Shown: positions 35,110 through 47,164, numbered from the stretch's first letter. The stretch is DNA of 64,000 nt from Lepeophtheirus salmonis (GCF_016086655.4 NC_052135.2:26502363-26566362); one strand, 5' to 3'. Numbers and translations are program-made. The notes: generated by a model not told the origin, from the letters alone.

Positions 35110-35310
35110 AAATTTCACAATGTATTTTGTTGTCAGTTGTAGATTTTTCCGCGAACCTTAATTGGTTAGAGTAATATTAGTTTTTGTTAAGTTGTTAACA
35201 AATAATTGACTAATATTTTCATAGTAGCGAAGAATGGTCTGATTAACAACAGATTTTGGTCTTTTTTCCTGTGTTTTTTTATAAAAAGGTTGGAAGACAT
35301 AATCGAGGTT
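35110..35310 (-). repeat. Dispersed repeat family A, copy 3
   Basis: Minus-strand reading: 'aacctttttataaaaaaaca', 'gaccaaaatctgttgttaat', 'accattcttc', 'gttaacaac', 'taaccaattaaggtt' and 'caactgacaacaaaatac'. The last block is shared with 43168-43190. A near full-length copy. Confidence 0.6.
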
Positions 35311-35324
35311 AAAACGGGTCTCCC

Positions 35325-35410
35325 TTATCAGTGTTCTGAACTTTGATTGGTTGAATTAGCTTTTGTATAGCTCGAAACAATTTTTAACAATGATTAAGTA
35401 ATTATTCCTT
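35325..35410 (-). repeat. Dispersed repeat family A, partial copy 4
   Basis: Minus strand: 'attgttaaaaattg', 'aattcaaccaatcaaagttcag', 'aacactgataaggg'. It lies directly beside copy 3, and a further fragment ('aacctttctcctaaaaagaaac', minus strand) at about 35565-35590 may be its continuation, split by other sequence. Confidence 0.5.
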
Positions 35411-35744
35411 AAGTGGGGAAAATTTGCTGCCCCAACACATTGTTTTTGAAAGTCGGGAGGCCAATAACTATATTTAAAAGGAAATAATATTTTATTTGGT
35501 GTTATATGATCAATTAAAAAAAAAGTTGTTGCCAACTATTATCAAATGATTTTGTACCTTTTTGGTTTCTTTTTAGGAGAAAGGTTGCAAAAAACAACAA
35601 AGTTACCGATGATGTATAAAATAATTTGCATATCCCTAGAAAATACTCATTATTATGGGTTAAAAAAATATGACAATAGAAGATCGTGCTCGTTATGTAA
35701 TTGCAACCTGGGCAGTGTTCTTTATTTTTCCAAGCAGTTATCAT

Positions 35745-36015
35745 TATTCCTTGAAGAAAGAACATCTAAGTATGAAGCAATAACTAGTTTGTGAAAGACA
35801 GAAAGTAACAATAAGGGTTTGTTCTGGAGTTATAAGTGTAAATCCTTGTTGGATTCCCATTAGAATTGAAGACCAACATAGCTGTAATTCTGGCCTATAT
35901 CATTGCTATATACAGAGTGTGATTTGTGTTTATTACCTTCCTCTCATAGATATTCGCAGCGAATATAATGCTAAGCTTCTCTACTCTACAAGTTTATTCA
36001 AATTGTAGAGGTGAC
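35745..36015 (+). repeat. Dispersed repeat family B, copy 3
   Basis: Contains 'aaagaacatctaagtatgaagcaataactag', 'ggagttataagtgtaaatcc', 'gttggattcccattagaattgaagacc', 'acagagtgtgatttgtgttt', 'ctaagctt' and 'ttattcaaattgtagaggtgacc' in family order. One of the most complete copies. Confidence 0.7.
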
Positions 36016-36645
36016 CTTTTTAATTTTTTTTTTAACATACCGGAATGTCATATTATTTGAATCTATACTTATAATTTTATTACTCAATCTATTCTCATTA
36101 TTGATAGATTTACAACTTTTAAAATGTTGTAAGCATGAAAATGCATCCTCCATTTCCTTGTATCCACATCCATAAAAATTATTATATGATATGAATGCAC
36201 TGACTGATGGGTCAATAGTACAATATAATATTTTCTAAATTACTTTCGAGGTCATTCACATTAATTAAACTATTTCGATCGTTTTTTCCCCTCCATAAAT
36301 TACTATAACTAGTTCATTTTAGACACATAAATTTAATATATATATACAATATTTGTTTTCTACTTGCATCTTGGACCTTACATGTTTCGTAAGATTAGCA
36401 AAAACTTTTCCTCTTTATAATTTTTAAAATGTTTTTGAGATAATTAGTAACACATTTACATTGTACGTATCATTACGTAGGAGATATGATCAAAAAGCAA
36501 CCGTTATTTCTAATTTCTAATTAAATTCTCAAATCAATAATTTTATAATATTGGTAAGCATCTCCAAAATGTTTGCATTGTTAGTTTTTTTAATAGATAA
36601 AAATATTATATGTCTTTTTGAAGGCTCCGCAATTTTTTATTAATG
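36016..36645. other. Non-coding AT-rich stretch
   Basis: No open frames of note and no repeats recognised. Confidence 0.45.
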
Positions 36646-36666
36646 AAAAAAAAAAAAAAAAAAAAA
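36646..36666. repeat. Poly-A tract
   Basis: Twenty-one consecutive A residues, immediately before a family F repeat copy. It might be the tail of a retroposed sequence, but no target duplication was identified. Confidence 0.8.
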
Positions 36667-36760
36667 TGGAAAGAAAAATCAATTTAGAGGAAAATTCTTT
36701 GAATTGTTTTGAAAGATTGTTTATTCTTCAAAATTTAGCATTTTGAAAAAATATCCCTAT
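36667..36760 (+). repeat. Dispersed repeat family F, copy 1
   Basis: 'aaagaaaaatcaatttaga', 'ggaaaattctt' and 'gaaagattgtttattcttcaaaatttagcattttg' (in blocks) match 63918-64000 and, in part, 63735-63805. Confidence 0.65.
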
Positions 36761-36814
36761 TTTAGAATAATTTTATTTAATTTACTTCCCAACAAATCCT
36801 CACACTTTACTTTC

Positions 36815-36895
36815 CATTTTTCCTAAGCACACTCACATGTAAATGCTCAATACTTAGATGTTCTCTCCTCAAGCATAGCAGCTTGGGAAAATAAA
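36815..36895 (-). repeat. Dispersed repeat family B, inverted partial copy
   Basis: The minus strand reads 'gaggagagaacatctaagta' followed by 'ttgagcatt', equivalent to the start of copies 1 and 3 but in the opposite orientation. Confidence 0.5.
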
Positions 36896-37279
36896 ATAAA
36901 ACATTGATCAGTTTGCCAACAACAAAAAACTAGCTCGCTAAAAAAGCTTTTGATTTATAAGTCTAAATATATGTACTCCACCTTTAACTTACTTTTTAAT
37001 ATGAGGCGATTAACTTTAGTGACACAAGCTTTTTCCTAAACCTCATCTTAAGTAACATTCATTATTTAATAAATGTAAGCCGGGTAAATACTCAATTACG
37101 GTTAACTATTATATTCCTTGATACTACTTGTAAGCATCTTTTTTTTTTTTTTTTGAGTAGGCAAACTGAACAATGTGTTTCCTTTTACTAAGCTGTTATC
37201 CTTAGTACTTAATTTCTGAGGAGTGAACTTCTTTTACTACCACATACAATTATATAAAAAACCGGATTGAACATTTGCA

Positions 37280-37500
37280 TGTGCTAATAAAAGACTCAGA
37301 ATAACCTTGTGGATTTGTCGCGGAGTCATAATTGTAAGTCCGTCTTGGACTCAGAGTAGAATTGAGGATCGACGTAGGAGTAATTTTTGCCTATGTCCTT
37401 ACTTATTTCCTTCTAGACCTCTTTCCTCGTCATAGCTAGTTGTAGCTGATTTAATGAAATGTCATGGCAGTTAAGCTGCTCTCCTCCAAAACATTCTACA
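37280..37500 (+). repeat. Dispersed repeat family B, copy 4
   Basis: 'ggagtcataattgtaagtcc', 'ttggactcagagtagaattg', 'aggatcgacgtaggagtaat', 'tgcctatgtccttactta', 'tagctgat', 'gtcatggcagttaagctgctctcctc' (in blocks). Lies 1.5 kb from copy 3 in the same orientation. Confidence 0.7.
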
Positions 37501-38133
37501 AATAGTCAGTGTTACCATCTTGATCTCCAGTTTATTGTTTTTAACATGCCCAAAATGCTAACGATAAAATATAAGGTTACATGCGCATAAATAAAAAAAA
37601 CTTATGTGGAAGTGAGATAATCTCAAGTTTTTATAAATATCAAGGATTTTTATTATGAAGACAGATCTGTTTAGACTGAGTGTAGGAGGATTTTAGAATA
37701 ATCATCTTTTAGTTGACAGCATTATGATAATAAAAGGGTGATTGAGTTTTTACACAACTTATCCTTTTTAATATGAGGCACTGAGCTTTGGCTACTCACC
37801 TTCACTGTTAAAAATGAATGGATTTCAACATACTCCATTTTATTAGTTAGAATAATGCCAGGTCTGCTTATACAAATATAATATATATGATTTAATTCAA
37901 GTCCCATTAATATGTAATTGGTACTCCACAGAATATGATATTAGATTCTCCATACCTATCTTTTGTCAAGTTATACTAAGCCATATAAATATATCATTTA
38001 TTGGCAACACATAAATAATATAATATGTAGGTACAATTAGTTGTGGACCAATGGTTCTTAACTACAAGATAAACGACCAATTCTTTTACATATATAATAA
38101 TTACAACAATTTGAAAACAAACTACGTCTTTAT
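37501..38133. other. Non-coding stretch
   Basis: No recognised feature. The minus ORF 37722-37907 has no motif. Confidence 0.4.
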
Positions 38134-38475
38134 TTATTCACCATAGTTTAAAGACGACGGATTTCTACGCAGTGTAAAGGACTCAGTCACATTTCTTGAG
38201 GATTTTTCTCTCTCTCGACCATTCCCATCCATCTCTTCCTCCTCTCCTTTCTCAGAAAATGCACTTGGACCCCAAAGTGTGTGATACAATTGAAGATAAA
38301 AAAGCCTTGAACTTCGAGCTTCGTCCGTTGATTTATTATTTCTAAATAGAGACACCATGGCTATAAACAGCAACAATACATTCTTCCAACAAACACCAAA
38401 TAGAACTGTCATATATATAAAAGTAGTTGGTGTAACAGTTCTTTGTTTATGGATACTGAGAACCCATAGGTCCAT
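38134..38475 (-). CDS. Hypothetical small secreted protein
   Basis: A 113-residue frame whose base composition (GC-richer than its surroundings) looks coding. Starting at the second methionine (residue 22, about 38412) gives MTVLFGVCWKNVLLLFIAMVSLF, a good signal-peptide shape: a short positive segment, then a hydrophobic core. A hydrophilic stretch of about 70 residues follows, with an acidic patch (GEEEEMDG), a potential N-glycosylation site (NVT) and a single dibasic site (RR). No cysteines remain after the predicted cleavage, so it is not a disulfide-rich toxin or hormone of a known type. It could be a peptide precursor, a 3'-terminal exon of a larger gene, or chance. I recognise no family. 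No convincing splice acceptor is seen upstream. Confidence 0.3.
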   Translation of the reverse strand: MDLWVLSIHKQRTVTPTTFIYMTVLFGVCWKNVLLLFIAMVSLFRNNKSTDEARSSRLFYLQLYHTLWGPSAFSEKGEEEEMDGNGREREKSSRNVTESFTLRRNPSSLNYGE

Positions 38476-39104
38476 GACAAATCATAGACATAATATTTAA
38501 TAATTATTGTCATGTCACAAAATTTGTGTTATGTTAATTCAAATTATTATGTTCTGAACCTAGATTTTCTCATTTTTACTTTTTTTTAAAAGGGGCAATT
38601 ATAATTTACTATGCAGGAGTCAATGTCATGCATATTTTATCGGAAGTAAAGTTTATTAACTTTCCCATTTCAATCTATGTACATACATTGTATAAATGCA
38701 GTAGTATTACATATGTATGTAGGAGTCATAATTTATAAAACAAAGTGTTCCATGCTTGTATAGTTTATTTTGGTTAGATTTATAGTTGAAGAGGAATAAA
38801 ATAGAATGGAATAAGTGTTATGATCTTGTTATAATTTATGAGATAATTTCAAAGGCCTATCAGTTTTCCTATTTGATTAATTGGTTCTTGTTATTTATAA
38901 AGAAGATGAATATGTGAGATTCTATCGCTAGAATGTGAGTAGTTTCCCTTTTAATTCAATTTGCTAATTAAATATGTATTTGCTGATAAATATTTTTAAT
39001 AAATCCTAATCTTTTTCTCAATGTATATTTTTAAAATAAGGGATTCTAATAACTTTTAATTCACTGTTTTAAATATACATATATGACATGTCAATACTAA
39101 AACT
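38476..39104. other. Non-coding stretch
   Basis: Nothing recognised. Confidence 0.4.
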
Positions 39105-39520
39105 AATAGAATGATTTTCCTCAAAATGGAGCCTGTATTTAAATAGTACTGTTGGACAAATTATCGTCAAACTATTCTTATTACTCCTTGAGTGTGTCGC
39201 AAATTCTACTGAAAGTAGCCAAAATTAATGGAAACAATAAAACAATGAGAAGCTAATAGATTATATTTGGAAGGCAATATAAGGCCCTTAAATCAGATCA
39301 AGGTTATAAAAGTATAGGTAAAATTCTTAGCACTTTAACTTATCCTACATATTAGAATACAAATCCGTTAATTGACTCAAATATTTGTATGAACTATTGC
39401 GTTCTATCTATATATGAAGAAAAAAAATAATTGGAATTTTTTCCTTTCCTTGATTTTGTTAAAGATTTTTTTTATGTTGACGTACCAAATATATACCTAT
39501 ATTGTGAATAGGAGTGACCA
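39105..39520 (+). repeat. Dispersed repeat family C, copy 3
   Basis: 'gattttcctcaaaatggagcc', 'ggacaaattatcgtcaaact', 'agaatacaaatccgttaat' and 'ccttgattttgttaaagatt' followed by 'tttttatgttgacgtaccaaatatat' (in blocks) follow the family C order. Similar in length to copies 1 and 2. Confidence 0.65.
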
Positions 39521-42500
39521 AATATTTTTTTAATTCCTAGGAAAATGGATGGCATTGAATATTATTTATTAAAAAATGGCCTTTATATTTGAAAAACGTA
39601 AATGATAATCCTTTCCTCGTTTTAATTTATAAACCTAGTAGGATAGGTTAAAAGAAATGCCCAGAGTTGTAAATATGAAAAGTTAATGCTTGAATCTACA
39701 ACAATGATAATTCTGAACGTTGTTTTAATTCACAATTAGTTTATTATTGAAGGTTAATTTACATATATTATGTATTTATTGATCTAATGATTGAATCAAA
39801 TAAAGATAAAACCATTATCTTTCTGAAGGACATGTGAAAAAGCCATATTTTTATTTTGCCCTTGTTATTAAATAAATACACTTTTAAGGGATCACTGTAC
39901 GTAGGGATGAAATTAATACATTTAAGGCTCTATTTTGTGTTAGAATGGTTATCTCGTAAAGCAATGTCAAATCCTTCATAAATAATATGGATCTATGTAC
40001 ACACATATATTATGCCTACAATGTACCAAAGTAGCCACGCCCATTGAAAGAAGTAATACTATTTTCAAAAAATAAAAGTAAACAGTCGCTCCACCAAACC
40101 CTGCTTGGTATCAAGTATTACAGACCATTAAAATTAAGTATTTTTTTTAACTATATGTTAAAAATAAATTACAATCATTTTGAAAAAAAGAAGAAAAATC
40201 AATCTGAGTAACATCAATTATAATACTTTTTGATATTGAATCGTTTTACTTATTTTCAAAAGTTTTGTCCCATAAATTTATTTTATACTTATATATTCGT
40301 ATAATAACGTTCATTTTCCAGAGTTTTGAATAAATAATGGTTAATATAATCCTTATAACTAGAGTGTTTTTTTCTTAAAATAGTTTTGTTATCCAGGTGA
40401 GGAGGATCTTCTTCTTTTATGAAAAAAGTAGAAGAAATATTTTTCTCATCAAATAACAATATTTTCTAAGGAAGTTTATTGCTGTTCTTTAGAAGGTAAA
40501 AATATTCAATGACAATTGTCAAACTCCATTGTCACACAAGAAGATGAAGAAATCGGTTTTTGTGAGTCCTTTGAGATCACCAACGTAGAAATTATATTCA
40601 TATATATTAACCGTTTTTTGAGAGTCTATTAGTCTCCGAGTCAACTTTTAAAGGTCTTGGTCTCAATTTTTCAAAGTCTTTGTTATTAAACAAGGTATTA
40701 ACAACCTTTTGATCAATGTTTAGACTTATATCCTTTTTCAATATATTGCCGCACATAAAATATGCTTAAGCAAAGGTTTTACCTATTATTTATATAACAT
40801 TCAATTAGCGGAGCACAAAGACCCTGGATGGAAATCCCTACATTAGACTAATAAATACCAAGACCAAACCAACTATGACAAAATGTTATTAAACTAAAAA
40901 AAAGAGCTAATTTAAATGAATAAAATATTATTTTTTTTCAAATCACAATGAGTTTTCTTAACAGTCATTCTCCCAGATTTTTGTATTTTCTCATAATATA
41001 GCTGACTTTTTTTTAACTAAATTGTGAGGAATATTTTTATAGAAAAAATATATTTTTTTTGTTCATAGATAGTGTTATATATATGAAACTTCCATTCTAA
41101 CCTCAACCACCGGCACTAAAATATGTTTCAAATAGAAGTTCAAGCTAAATGTGAATAACTATTTTCGTATAAAAGAAAAATAGAAAATAAAAGAGTTTTG
41201 AAAATTTTGACATATAAAGTTTTTTAGACGAGACTAACATTTTTATTGATATAACTAGTGATTTGCTGCATGAGTATGTTTGAGTTTCTAAAAAAAAACA
41301 CTCAAGGAATTACGAGCTATACTTTTTGCTCTCTAAAAAACTTGTAACTAAAAAAAATCCTATTTTTTAAGGAATTATTGAAACAATGGATAATTTTTTA
41401 TATCTTTGATCGGAATCATAGCTGCCTTTCGATCACGCATTTCTTTTCGAGGCCCAGACAATTTATTATTTTTTCTGGACATAATCTTAGACTGATAGTT
41501 GTAAAGTATTATTATTGATAAAATAATTTAAAGTGACTTCATGGATGCTTTTCAATTGTTTTTTTATTGAAGTTGTGCTGTTGACACCAGAAACCTTTAT
41601 ATTTTTGCTGCATTGACTGTAAACCCCTTTATTTTTATCCTTCTAAGATCAACAAAAAAATTCTAACCAATAGTATTTTTATCCTTTCCCTTTTTCTAAG
41701 TGGATAGATTATGGGTAAATGGAGAGGAATGCTTTCCATAACTTGAGATTCAAAAAGATAAACAGTAAACAGTCACATACTTCACCATTCAACTTCAACA
41801 TTACTTTCCTCATCATTAAAATGATTATATGACCAATATATAGTTATTATTTGTCAAATACGAATACATTTTAAAATTTTAAACAATAAATTTATTTCAA
41901 GATTTAACTACTATTTAAACAAAAAAGATAATGATAGTTACAAAGTTAATACCCTAATACTGAAATACTGCAATATGATTATGTTTAAGCTTAAATTTCA
42001 AGAAATACACCAAATGAATTTGTAACTAGTGAGAGAAAATCAGATTTGAACATTCGAATTTTTGTTTAATAGCATCTCCTCTCTCTTGTAATTAGAAATT
42101 TTAATTAATCTATACTAATAGAGATAATTTTGTTGTATGTATATTGGTCTGAAGAGGACTTTTGAGGGTATGCTTAATAAATTGCGTAATTTCAAGCAAT
42201 GTCGAGTACCCTTGCTAGACTTAAAACATTCGAACAAAGATAAATTTAAAAACAAAATGGGATTAAAATTGAATATTTCACATAGTTCACTATAGTTTCG
42301 GTTCCACTGAAACCAAAGCTATCCTAAATCCCCTCCCTCCCCCCTTCCACTGCTCGATAAGAATAAAAACCCAAGTTAAGCCTAATTTTCTTTAAGCTAT
42401 TCGTTTCAAATCAATCATACTGAAAAATATGATTATTACTTCAATTGATGATTTCTTTAATAAAAAAAACACAGAAATTTTCTATTGGCAATGGGTTATA

Positions 42501-42894
42501 TGAATCGTTTATAGAATGAGGAAAAACTTTTTCTTCGGCCAAGTGTAGTTAAAAATACATTTTTATGTTGGTTAGAAAATTTACATCTTTACAATAATTA
42601 AGATAACCTATAAAGATAAACTTAAGAAAACCATTTAAGTTTAATTTAACTAGGGAATGGATCTCTGAGATATAACTTTTCTCATGTCCTCTCATTTGAG
42701 CGAACTCATACATAATTAAACATGTATAATGTACATACATATACACACATATTCGGGGTATATTTGCTAATATATTATGCATCCTACTCCTACATGTTAT
42801 AAGGTAAATAAATCATATTAAGAATCATATCATGCGTACATTGATACAAAGGCCTTAAAAGTCAAGATTTTATCTCAGAAGAAAAAAAATATAT
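39521..42894. other. Non-coding AT-rich stretch
   Basis: No gene or identifiable element. Stop-dense in all frames. The minus ORF 42549-42782 has no motif. Confidence 0.5.
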
Positions 42895-43079
42895 TCATCA
42901 TTTTTGGGGTTCAATCTAAAAAAACCTAGACCGGTCTGAAACTTGTATAATTTTTGTTGGATCTTACTAACTCGGCCCTTTAAATAAGTTCGGTCTTAAA
43001 CGCATCCATATAAATATTTGGTGTAGATGGATCATGTCGTTAACTTTATTGTATTACACAACCTTTTCAACAAAAATAA

Positions 43080-43091
43080 GGGGGGGGGGGG
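43080..43091. repeat. G12 homopolymer
   Basis: Twelve consecutive G residues in very AT-rich surroundings, directly before a family A fragment. A second G12 lies at 63723-63734. Confidence 0.9.
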
Positions 43092-43190
43092 TAAAGGCCA
43101 AAATTATTTGGTAGTTGTACAATTCTTCCCAAAGTTCAGAATACTGATTTTGAGGAACATTGACAGCTGACAACAAAATACAATCTAAAT
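43092..43190 (+). repeat. Dispersed repeat family A, internally deleted copy 5
   Basis: 'ggccaaaattatttggtagt', 'acaattcttccc', 'aaagttcagaatactgat' and 'acattgacagctgacaacaa' are the two ends of the family, joined without the middle. Confidence 0.6.
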
Positions 43191-43194
43191 TTTT

Positions 43195-43540
43195 ATGTTA
43201 GTAATCCCACAAAAAATCGGCCTTGATCGATTCTATTTAAAACTTGTTCAATACAAATTTTATAAATGATTTTATGATGACGTCATGTGTGTAAAGCTTA
43301 ACTGTGAAACATCAGTAAAGAGTAACAAAATGTGGACAACGCGTATAACTAGATAAAGGAGAAAATAGATTCATTGAGTGGGACCAAAAAATCAATCTAC
43401 GATTTGAAAACATTAAAATTTTGGTCCATTGTCTAAGACCCGCCGTTTCTACGAAATATCAGTACAAATCGATATAGAAAAAAATCATAAAGACCGAATC
43501 AACAAATCGCTTTCACACCGAGTCTCAGCGCTAGTATCTT
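43195..43540 (+). repeat. Dispersed repeat family D, copy 2
   Basis: Co-linear with 29265-29595 (see that entry). Follows the family A fragment almost immediately. Confidence 0.55.
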
Positions 43541-43739
43541 GTATGTGTGTCAGTACATTATGATAAAATTTTCCTAGTTAATGTAATCTTTTTTATTGGA
43601 GCTTGAAAACTTGATTTGAATTTATCCAATTCAATGTAAAGATAAACATTAAAAGTAAACTTTTAGTAATTTATTATAGCGAATCAAGGAATATATTTTA
43701 ACTTAATATATTAAAATGGTCATAAAATATCACTTGTTT

Positions 43740-43880
43740 CAGCCTTCCTTCCAAAAAAGGATTGAAAGAGACAAAATCAGTTGGTAGTTAGCCAATTCTT
43801 CCAAACTTTTGAACTATTCTAAATTTAAAAATAGTTAATAGTTTATAATTTAAGAAGAACTAATCCGAGTTAAAACAATC
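43740..43880 (+). repeat. Dispersed repeat family A, copy 6
   Basis: 'ccttccttccaaaaaaggat', 'caaaatcagttggtagttag', 'ccaattcttcc', 'agttaatagttt' and 'aagaactaatccgagtt' match the 5' two-thirds of the family. Confidence 0.6.
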
Positions 43881-45009
43881 TTTATGGCTCGTCTAGTAGA
43901 TAAATTGACAGTAAAGAAAATGTAAACGTTCAGGTTAGGTTGATAGCACAATCAGGAATATACAGATTATAAACATTATAAAATATATTCAAAATCGAAC
44001 TTAAAACATAGGGGAAAAAGTAGTGAATAGAATATAAATTATTTTTTGAACGTATGTTTTAAGAGAAGTACAATGATGCCCTCACAACATCCATACTTTT
44101 ATGAGTCGAATTTTGGTGGAGCAACGAGCAAAGTAGAACAATGCTTTATTGTCCTAATTAACCTTGCCTACTGTTTGTATCGTTTTCTGTGGATGTTGTG
44201 GAGTATGATTTCATAGTTTTACATTGCCTCTTTGCCCAATAATCCATTTATTGACTTAAAGACTCAGCGACAAACAATATTGGAAATTGGGAAGGGTCAA
44301 GCTTGTACCTGTTCACTCTTTTTCCGTTCATTCTTTCATTTTTTGATTTTTATTTATTCTTTTAATATTAATCTAGTATAAAAATACCAAACTAAAAAAA
44401 TACTTATTAATGTATAAATGCCTTTTTGTTTCGTAATACATAAAAATGTGACTCAAGGGCGTAGCTTAATAAAAGCAAAATAGGCAATCTCATGGGTCCT
44501 AAAATGATAATCTCAACTTTTATAAAGTGGTGTTCAATTTCATCAAATTGTTTTTGTTTTTTAATGCCCCAAAATAGCTACAGTACTTTTATTCAAGACA
44601 ACCTCCAATTTATTTTCAATAGCCTCTTTTCTTTAAAAAATCGATGAACTCGTATATTTTTTTCTGAATGATCTTATTTACTGGAAAGGTTTACCCTTCG
44701 CATAGACAATATAGGCAAATTCTAAGTATACTATTCATTCAAGGGGTTGTTGAAGAGGATAAAATTAGTCCTGAATCACTAGTCTATATTTTCGGCTATA
44801 ATACGACCTGAATGCTCTGCGCCGACCAGTTAATAAACACATTTCTTAGTATGAAAATAATAAGTACATATGAACAGTATACATATATTCGTGCAGTTGT
44901 AATATTTTTATTTTGTAATACTTGTCTACAGTTTTCATTTTGTACACAGTTCAATTATATATTTTGTATTGGCTATGGACGTTACATTTTTTAATTATTT
45001 ATTATATTA
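43881..45009. other. Non-coding stretch
   Basis: No gene assigned. 44310-44345 shares 'gttcactcttt' and 'cattctttcattttttg' with the reverse complement of 46770-46805. Confidence 0.4.
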
Positions 45010-45237
45010 TTAGAGGTATATAATAAATATATAATAAATGTCTAAGGCAGAAATATATTCAGCTTTGTGTAACAGTATAATATTGAATATACATATTATT
45101 GGATAATATTTTGCAGAGGGCATCAAATTGATTTGGATTGGCGCTGTTCGATTGCATGGTTGATCACAATACCATATAAATGAAGTATTAATACGAGAAG
45201 CAAGAGTAGGCAGAACCGTCAAATGTCCTCCATACAC
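45010..45237 (-). CDS. Possible exon of an unidentified gene
   Basis: The minus strand has a possible acceptor ('aatcaaaaaacag') followed by an open frame reading YGGHLTVLPTLASRINTSFI, then WYCDQPCNRTAPIQI and a more AT-driven tail. Base composition of the first half looks coding. I cannot assign a family. A resemblance to the pore-lining segment of ionotropic receptors was considered but is too weak to claim. Confidence 0.2.
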   Translation of the reverse strand: MYGGHLTVLPTLASRINTSFIWYCDQPCNRTAPIQINLMPSAKYYPIICIFNIILLHKAEYISALDIYYIFIIYL

Positions 45238-45272
45238 TGTTTTTTGATTTTTTAAGTGGCTTTGCCTGAGGC

Positions 45273-45596
45273 CTACAAAAGAGTAACTAAATTTAATTTA
45301 CTCGAGTATAAAGCTATAAAATCGACTGTAATTATGTGCTCAAAGACTTGCAATGACGAATTATTATTTAAGACAAATGATTGGAATAAAATATTGGAAT
45401 AATAAATCCTCCATGGCATGCTAGACCCATTCATCAAGTTATGAATGCTACCCGGCCTAAAAAAACATATGTCTCTCTCTAAGTTTATTAAATAATTATT
45501 GGTGGAAAACTCTCCAAATATATGACGGTTTGATTTAATAGTGCTTAGGAGCTTCAGTAAATTAAGTAACTCCGTATTAGAGCTCACGATGAAAAT
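45273..45596 (-). CDS. Possible exon of an unidentified gene
   Basis: Preceded on the minus strand by a good acceptor (polypyrimidine then 'cttatag' at 45597-45603). The frame opens in phase as IFIVSSNTELLNLLKLLSTI, continues with HIFGEFSTNNYLINLERDIC, and is open for 107 codons. Cysteines are few and no domain is recognised. It might pair with the possible exon at 45010-45237. Candidate donors (for example after FFRPG) are unconfirmed. Confidence 0.22.
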   Translation of the reverse strand: MFIVSSNTELLNLLKLLSTIKSNRHIFGEFSTNNYLINLERDICFFRPGSIHNLMNGSSMPWRIYYSNILFQSFVLNNNSSLQVFEHIITVDFIALYSSKLNLVTLL

Positions 45597-45603
45597 CTAT
45601 AAG

Positions 45604-46934
45604 TAAGTGTAAATTATATTTATTACATTCCCCAAAATAGAGCAAATGAATTAGGTATGTTACAAAATGCCGATTTACGGAGAGAAAAAATACTTGTAGG
45701 AGGCGTTCACGGAAGTATATAGGTGTTTTAGGTATCCCCATAGAAATGCTGGATTTTCATTGCTTAAAGTGGGAAAATCAAATTCATGTAACTTATATTT
45801 AATGTAGATAAGTAGTAAATATTTCAACTAATATAATTTTTTTTTCAATCCATTACTTCGTTTCATTGCACCATTTACTGGAAAATTAGTCATCTCAAGA
45901 TAGCCTTCAAAATTACATATAGGGTGTAATGAATCAAATTAAATTTATAATAGAATTAAAAACATTTATCTATCCATTATCTTGGAAAGTTTCTGTTTAT
46001 GAGACGTACATCAATTTCAATCCGACATTACTACTTTTAATCTTTATTACTGCACAAAATAAAAGTACTTTCTCTTAATTTACAACCTTTCTTTTTTTTT
46101 AATAATTCTCATTTATTTCATGGAGAGCGTAGGAATGTTCATTTACTCGAATTTCCTACACCAAAATATGATATATCAATAAAACAACACGACTTTCTTA
46201 AACATCATAGAATTGAATGAAATTTTCGGGAATTAAAGAGTACAGTATTGTGCAAACGTTGATATTTTTAAATACATGCAATTGAATTATATAATATGAA
46301 GTTGGAATTCATGAGTATCTTCCCACGCTTTTCAGAAAATTAATGAAACATTTTGAAAAAAAAAAGTTAAAAATTTGCCAAGTAATATTGATTGAAGGTG
46401 CTAGTGTTGGATTACAGTTGATGTACTTTGCATTAGAAAGAGTAAAAAAACATGCAACAAGATACAAGATAAATAAATGCATTACCGTCCATTATACCTT
46501 GTAGTTGATTTATTACACCTTATATGTAGTTTTGAAGGCTAGCTTGAGATGAACTATTTTCCAGTGAATGATCCAATTAAAGGGGAAAAAAAATAGACTT
46601 AATAAACTATATATGAGCCACCATCTAGCCACCATCAAATATAATAATTATACCCATAATAATAATTAAAAAATGTAGGAATCTTAGGAAAAGATAGTAA
46701 AAAAGATATATCTTGTGGACAATAAGAAAATGAAAGACTTTCATCGTTCATTTTTTCCCTGTTCGTCCTTCATTCGTTCAAAAAATGAAAGAAAGAGTGA
46801 ACACAGTTCGTTTTCCCGCTCATTGGCTAAACCTAAGAAGGTCCTATAGAGAAATGATGTATTCAGGATCGTTCAGGTAAATCCATACCACATTCAACTT
46901 CTTCTTCATCCATAAGAGAAGGAATTTGATGTTT
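45604..46934. other. Non-coding stretch
   Basis: No element recognised apart from the short inverted similarity at 46770-46805 noted under 43881-45009. Confidence 0.4.
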
Positions 46935-46939
46935 GAAAT

Positions 46940-47125
46940 ATTATTTATAAGTAGTTAGCCAATTCTTCTGACCTACGGAATTATTATTCAATAATTGTTG
47001 AGAATTGTTAACAGTTTAAGAGGAACGAATTGTAATTCAACCAATTAAAGTTAAGAACATTGATTTGGAGAAAAGACGCAGAAACATCGACAGTTGACAG
47101 AAAAAAACCTGTGTGTTTTTGTTTT
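46940..47125 (+). repeat. Dispersed repeat family A, copy 7
   Basis: A nearly complete copy: 'agttagccaattcttct', 'gaattattattcaataatt', 'attgttaacagtttaaga', 'aattcaaccaattaaagtta', 'agaacattgat' and 'gcagaaacatcgacagttga' (in order). Its end abuts the truncated end of the gypsy relic. Confidence 0.65.
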
Positions 47126-47164
47126 AACGAGGTAACGCCGTGTTAAATTTGGAATTTTTTTCCT

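Noticed and set aside
36646..36666. A21 tract as the poly-A tail of a retrogene
   Set aside because: No upstream coding remnant and no flanking target duplication were found.
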